A stretch of 50,963 nt of DNA from IMG/VR virus record IMGVR_UViG_3300025520_000101, positions 1-50,963 of that record; one strand, 5' to 3'. The translations under genes and the position numbers were made by a program. The notes below the pieces were generated by a model. It was not told the origin of the DNA. It did no database searches and saw nothing but the letters and a program-made list of their open reading frames with translations. Shown here in pieces: positions 49,111 to 50,963 of the stretch. The DNA is from a virus. Numbering within the stretch: the first letter of the stretch is position 1; each line of letters starts with the position of its first letter.

Positions 49111-50452
49111 ATATCAGACCTACGCGACCAACTTCATTTTAGAGCATCCCATAGCTGCAATATTCTTGGAGATGGGTCTTGGGAAAAGCGTGATTACACT
49201 TACTGCTATATTTGACTTGTGCCTTGATAGTTTTGAAGTCGGAAAGGTTCTGGTCATTGCCCCACTCCGGGTAGCAAGGGATACTTGGCCAGCTGAGATA
49301 AATAAGTGGGAGCATCTAAAAGGACTGAAGTTTTCAGTGGTAATCGGTACAGAGCAAGAGCGTCTTTCAGCACTTAGGAAACCTGCAAGTGTCTATCTTA
49401 TAAATAGAGAAAATGTAGATTGGTTGGTAAACAAAAGCGATGTTCCCTTTACTTTCGATATGGTGGTCATTGATGAGCTGTCATCCTTTAAGTCCTACGG
49501 TGCAAAAAGGTTCAAAAGCTTACTAAAAGCCAGACCAAGGGCAAAACGTATTGTGGGTCTTACGGGTACACCATCAAGTAACGGTTTAATGGATTTGTGG
49601 GCAGAGTTTCGTATTCTCGACATGGGTAAAAGACTCGGCAGGTACATAACTCACTACCGCAATTCCTTCTTTACTCCGGATAAACGTAATCAGCAGATTG
49701 TGTTTTCATATAAACCGTTACCCGGGGCAGGGGACGCAATATATCGGCTCATTTCGGATATCACCATTTCCATGAAGTCAGTGGATTTTCTGAAAATGCC
49801 AGAATGCGTGATCAATGAAGTGCCTGTATATTTGAGTGAAAAAGAGCAGTCGGTGTATAACAACTTTCGTGAAGAGATGGTTCTTGCACTTGCTAGTGAA
49901 GAGATTGATGCCATGAATGCAGCAGTCCTTTCAGGCAAACTCCTACAGATGGCAAACGGTGCTATCTATGATGAAGATAAAAGTGCCCATTTCATTCATG
50001 ATCGAAAGCTGGATGCCCTTGAAGATTTAATTGAAGGTGCAAATGGCAAACCTGTGCTTATTGCCTATTGGTATAATCACGATTTAGAGCGTATCAAGGC
50101 GAAATTCAAAGTCCGTGAAATTAAGACTTCCAAGGATATTAAGGATTGGAATAATGGCGATATTTCTGTAGCAGTTATTCATCCTGCATCAGCAGGACAT
50201 GGTCTGAACTTACAAAGTGGTGGTTCAACTCTGATATGGTTTGGACTTACATGGAGTCTGGAACTGTATCAGCAAACCAATGCGAGACTTTGGAGGCAAG
50301 GCCAAAATGAAACGGTTGTAATCCATCACATCATTACCAAAGGCACTATTGATGAAGATGTTATGAACGCCTTGAAACGAAAGGAAAAGACACAGAACGA
50401 CCTAATCAATGCGGTCAAAGCAAATCTTGGGAAAGCGAGGGAGGCGGTATGA
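49091..50452 (+). CDS. SNF2-family phage helicase
   Basis: 453 residues from ATG 49091 with GGAGGG 8 nt upstream. Motifs: Walker A LEMGLGKSV (about residue 28-36), VLVIAPLRVARDTW, VVIDELSSFKS (DExx box), GLTGTPSSNGL, then VIHPASAGHGLNLQSGG and QTNARLWRQGQ (motif VI). Typical of prophage DNA-translocating helicases paired with VRR-NUC. Confidence 0.92.
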   Translation: MKYNPHKYQTYATNFILEHPIAAIFLEMGLGKSVITLTAIFDLCLDSFEVGKVLVIAPLRVARDTWPAEINKWEHLKGLKFSVVIGTEQERLSALRKPASVYLINRENVDWLVNKSDVPFTFDMVVIDELSSFKSYGAKRFKSLLKARPRAKRIVGLTGTPSSNGLMDLWAEFRILDMGKRLGRYITHYRNSFFTPDKRNQQIVFSYKPLPGAGDAIYRLISDITISMKSVDFLKMPECVINEVPVYLSEKEQSVYNNFREEMVLALASEEIDAMNAAVLSGKLLQMANGAIYDEDKSAHFIHDRKLDALEDLIEGANGKPVLIAYWYNHDLERIKAKFKVREIKTSKDIKDWNNGDISVAVIHPASAGHGLNLQSGGSTLIWFGLTWSLELYQQTNARLWRQGQNETVVIHHIITKGTIDEDVMNALKRKEKTQNDLINAVKANLGKAREAV

Positions 50453-50673
50453 TGGACGCATTTGAAAAATTGGCGAATGCCATTATTCTACAAGCAGTTA
50501 AGGATTACCGCTTTGCACTACAAAGATTGGTGAAATATCCTCGTAATGATTCTGCTTTATATACGAAACGTGAGGTTGAGCGATTCTTCCGTTCCAGACT
50601 TTTCTCTAACATAACCTCCCTTGAACCAGAAATGTTAATTCAAAAGCTACATGAGGAGGTGGTTAGGCGATGA
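50449..50673 (+). CDS. Small prophage protein
   Basis: 74 residues, start overlapping the helicase stop (GGAGGCGG upstream). Helical, DAFEKLANAIILQAVKDYRF ... YTKREVERFFRSRLFSNI; this form regularly lies between SNF2 helicase and DUF1492 genes in Clostridia prophages. Function unknown. It overlaps the next start by 4 nt. Confidence 0.65.
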   Translation: MMDAFEKLANAIILQAVKDYRFALQRLVKYPRNDSALYTKREVERFFRSRLFSNITSLEPEMLIQKLHEEVVRR

Positions 50674-50722
50674 CGGCAAAGGAATTCTTAAAGCAGGCTT
50701 ACCGTCTAAATGAATTGATAAA
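50670..50722 (+). pseudogene. DUF1492-like gene fragment, cut by an insertion
   Basis: MTAKEFLKQAYRLNELIN is the conserved start of DUF1492 (ArpU/sigma-like late regulators). From about 50723 the sequence changes to unrelated AT-rich DNA, and the frame runs to an unrelated stop. The remaining gene, if any, lies beyond the window on the far side of the insertion. Confidence 0.7.
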
Positions 50723-50963
50723 TGTAAATTATATAATTAAATTAGCCAAAAATTCTAATCTCAAAATACACAGATTTGTACATTTTCTATTGTATAATAT
50801 TTTCAAAAAAACGATAGGGGAAATATTATGCGTAGGGATGTGGCTAATCAAATAAATTTATTGAGAGAGGAGTTTGGGTTGTTGAACAAGAGTGAACTAG
50901 CTAGAAGATTTAACTGTGATAGAAGAACTGTAGATAGATACATTTCTAATTTAGGAAATGATA
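50723..50963 (+). mobile_element. IS21-type insertion sequence, left end (truncated by the window)
   Basis: Begins at about TGTAAATTATATAATT, where the DUF1492 frame breaks. An AT-rich terminal region with a -10 TATAAT (50793-50798) precedes the IstA start. The right end and IstB are outside the window. Confidence 0.65.
50828..50963 (+). CDS. istA: IS21-family transposase IstA, N-terminal part
   Basis: 45 codons visible from ATG 50828 with AGGGGAAA upstream; the gene runs out of the window. Residues RRDVANQINLLREEFGLLNK, then SELARRFNCDRRTVDRYI form the IstA N-terminal HTH that binds the element ends. The catalytic DDE region is not visible here. Confidence 0.75.
   Translation, partial: MRRDVANQINLLREEFGLLNKSELARRFNCDRRTVDRYISNLGND

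Noticed and set aside
1-50963. CRISPR arrays, tRNA or rRNA genes
   Set aside because: No regularly spaced identical repeats with unique spacers and no recognisable tRNA or rRNA sequence were seen on reading; weak tRNA-like genes cannot be fully excluded without a search tool.

Overview
The window reads as low-GC Gram-positive (Bacillota) DNA. Genes carry purine-rich ribosome binding sites, promoters are TTGACA/TATAAT-like with many extended -10 forms, and the families are those of Firmicutes conjugative or plasmid elements and prophages. Two blocks with different base and codon use lie side by side. Positions 1 to about 31.2 kb are very AT-rich and form an accessory element dominated by small unknown genes. 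Positions 31.4 to 51 kb are visibly less AT-rich and hold a defence operon followed by the early/replication module of a Clostridia-type prophage. No rRNA, tRNA or CRISPR array was recognised by eye.

Left block. A large extracellular-type protein runs in from the left edge (1-3738), followed by an HTH/P-loop ATPase (3798-4763). A rightward operon starts at a strong promoter with an overlapping palindrome (4832-4860). It carries small soluble and membrane proteins, a SprT-like HExxH protein, a zinc-ribbon protein and a RadC/JAB protein (4.9-12 kb). Next come a winged-helix protein and an Mrr-type nuclease (12.1-13.5 kb), a compact multi-hairpin RNA locus with promoters on both strands (13.9-14.1 kb), and a winged-helix protein behind an attenuator-like terminator (14.2-15.1 kb) with an iteron-like array behind it (15.2-15.4 kb). 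A BcgI-like Type IIB restriction-modification pair (16.0-19.0 kb), an IS200-type transposase with an altered HUH motif and a frameshifted tyrosine recombinase follow. A long leftward block (20.8-27.9 kb) holds a second HTH/P-loop ATPase, duplicated and partly decayed small genes, HTH and ribbon-helix-helix regulators and a YneA-like LysM protein. A sigma-like regulator and a large serine recombinase (29.5-31.2 kb) close the block.

A striking feature of this block is a dispersed hairpin element, almost always exactly 65 nt long, found five times in spacers between genes. Its ends are near-constant (TGTAACTC ... GAGTTACA or GAGTCACA) and its centre is variable but foldable. I do not recognise it.

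Right block. A leftward six-gene operon (39687 to 31385) encodes an XRE regulator, a zinc-containing protein resembling ABC-three-component C-terminal proteins, a small middle component, a DUF2326-type ATPase, a Type III-like adenine methylase and a Type III-like helicase/nuclease. Diverging from it is the prophage early module: sigma-like regulator, DUF2800, DUF2815, family A DNA polymerase, antirepressor, DUF4406-like protein, primase-helicase (VapE type), VRR-NUC nuclease, SNF2 helicase and a DUF1492-like gene broken by an IS21-type insertion at the right edge. Two genes here (the sigma-like regulator and the antirepressor) have their ribosome binding sites buried in perfect or near-perfect hairpins. 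The first of these leaders also has a competing 13-bp alternative pairing and an intervening terminator, the architecture of a riboregulator. The placement suggests a prophage that carries the defence operon on its lysogenic side.
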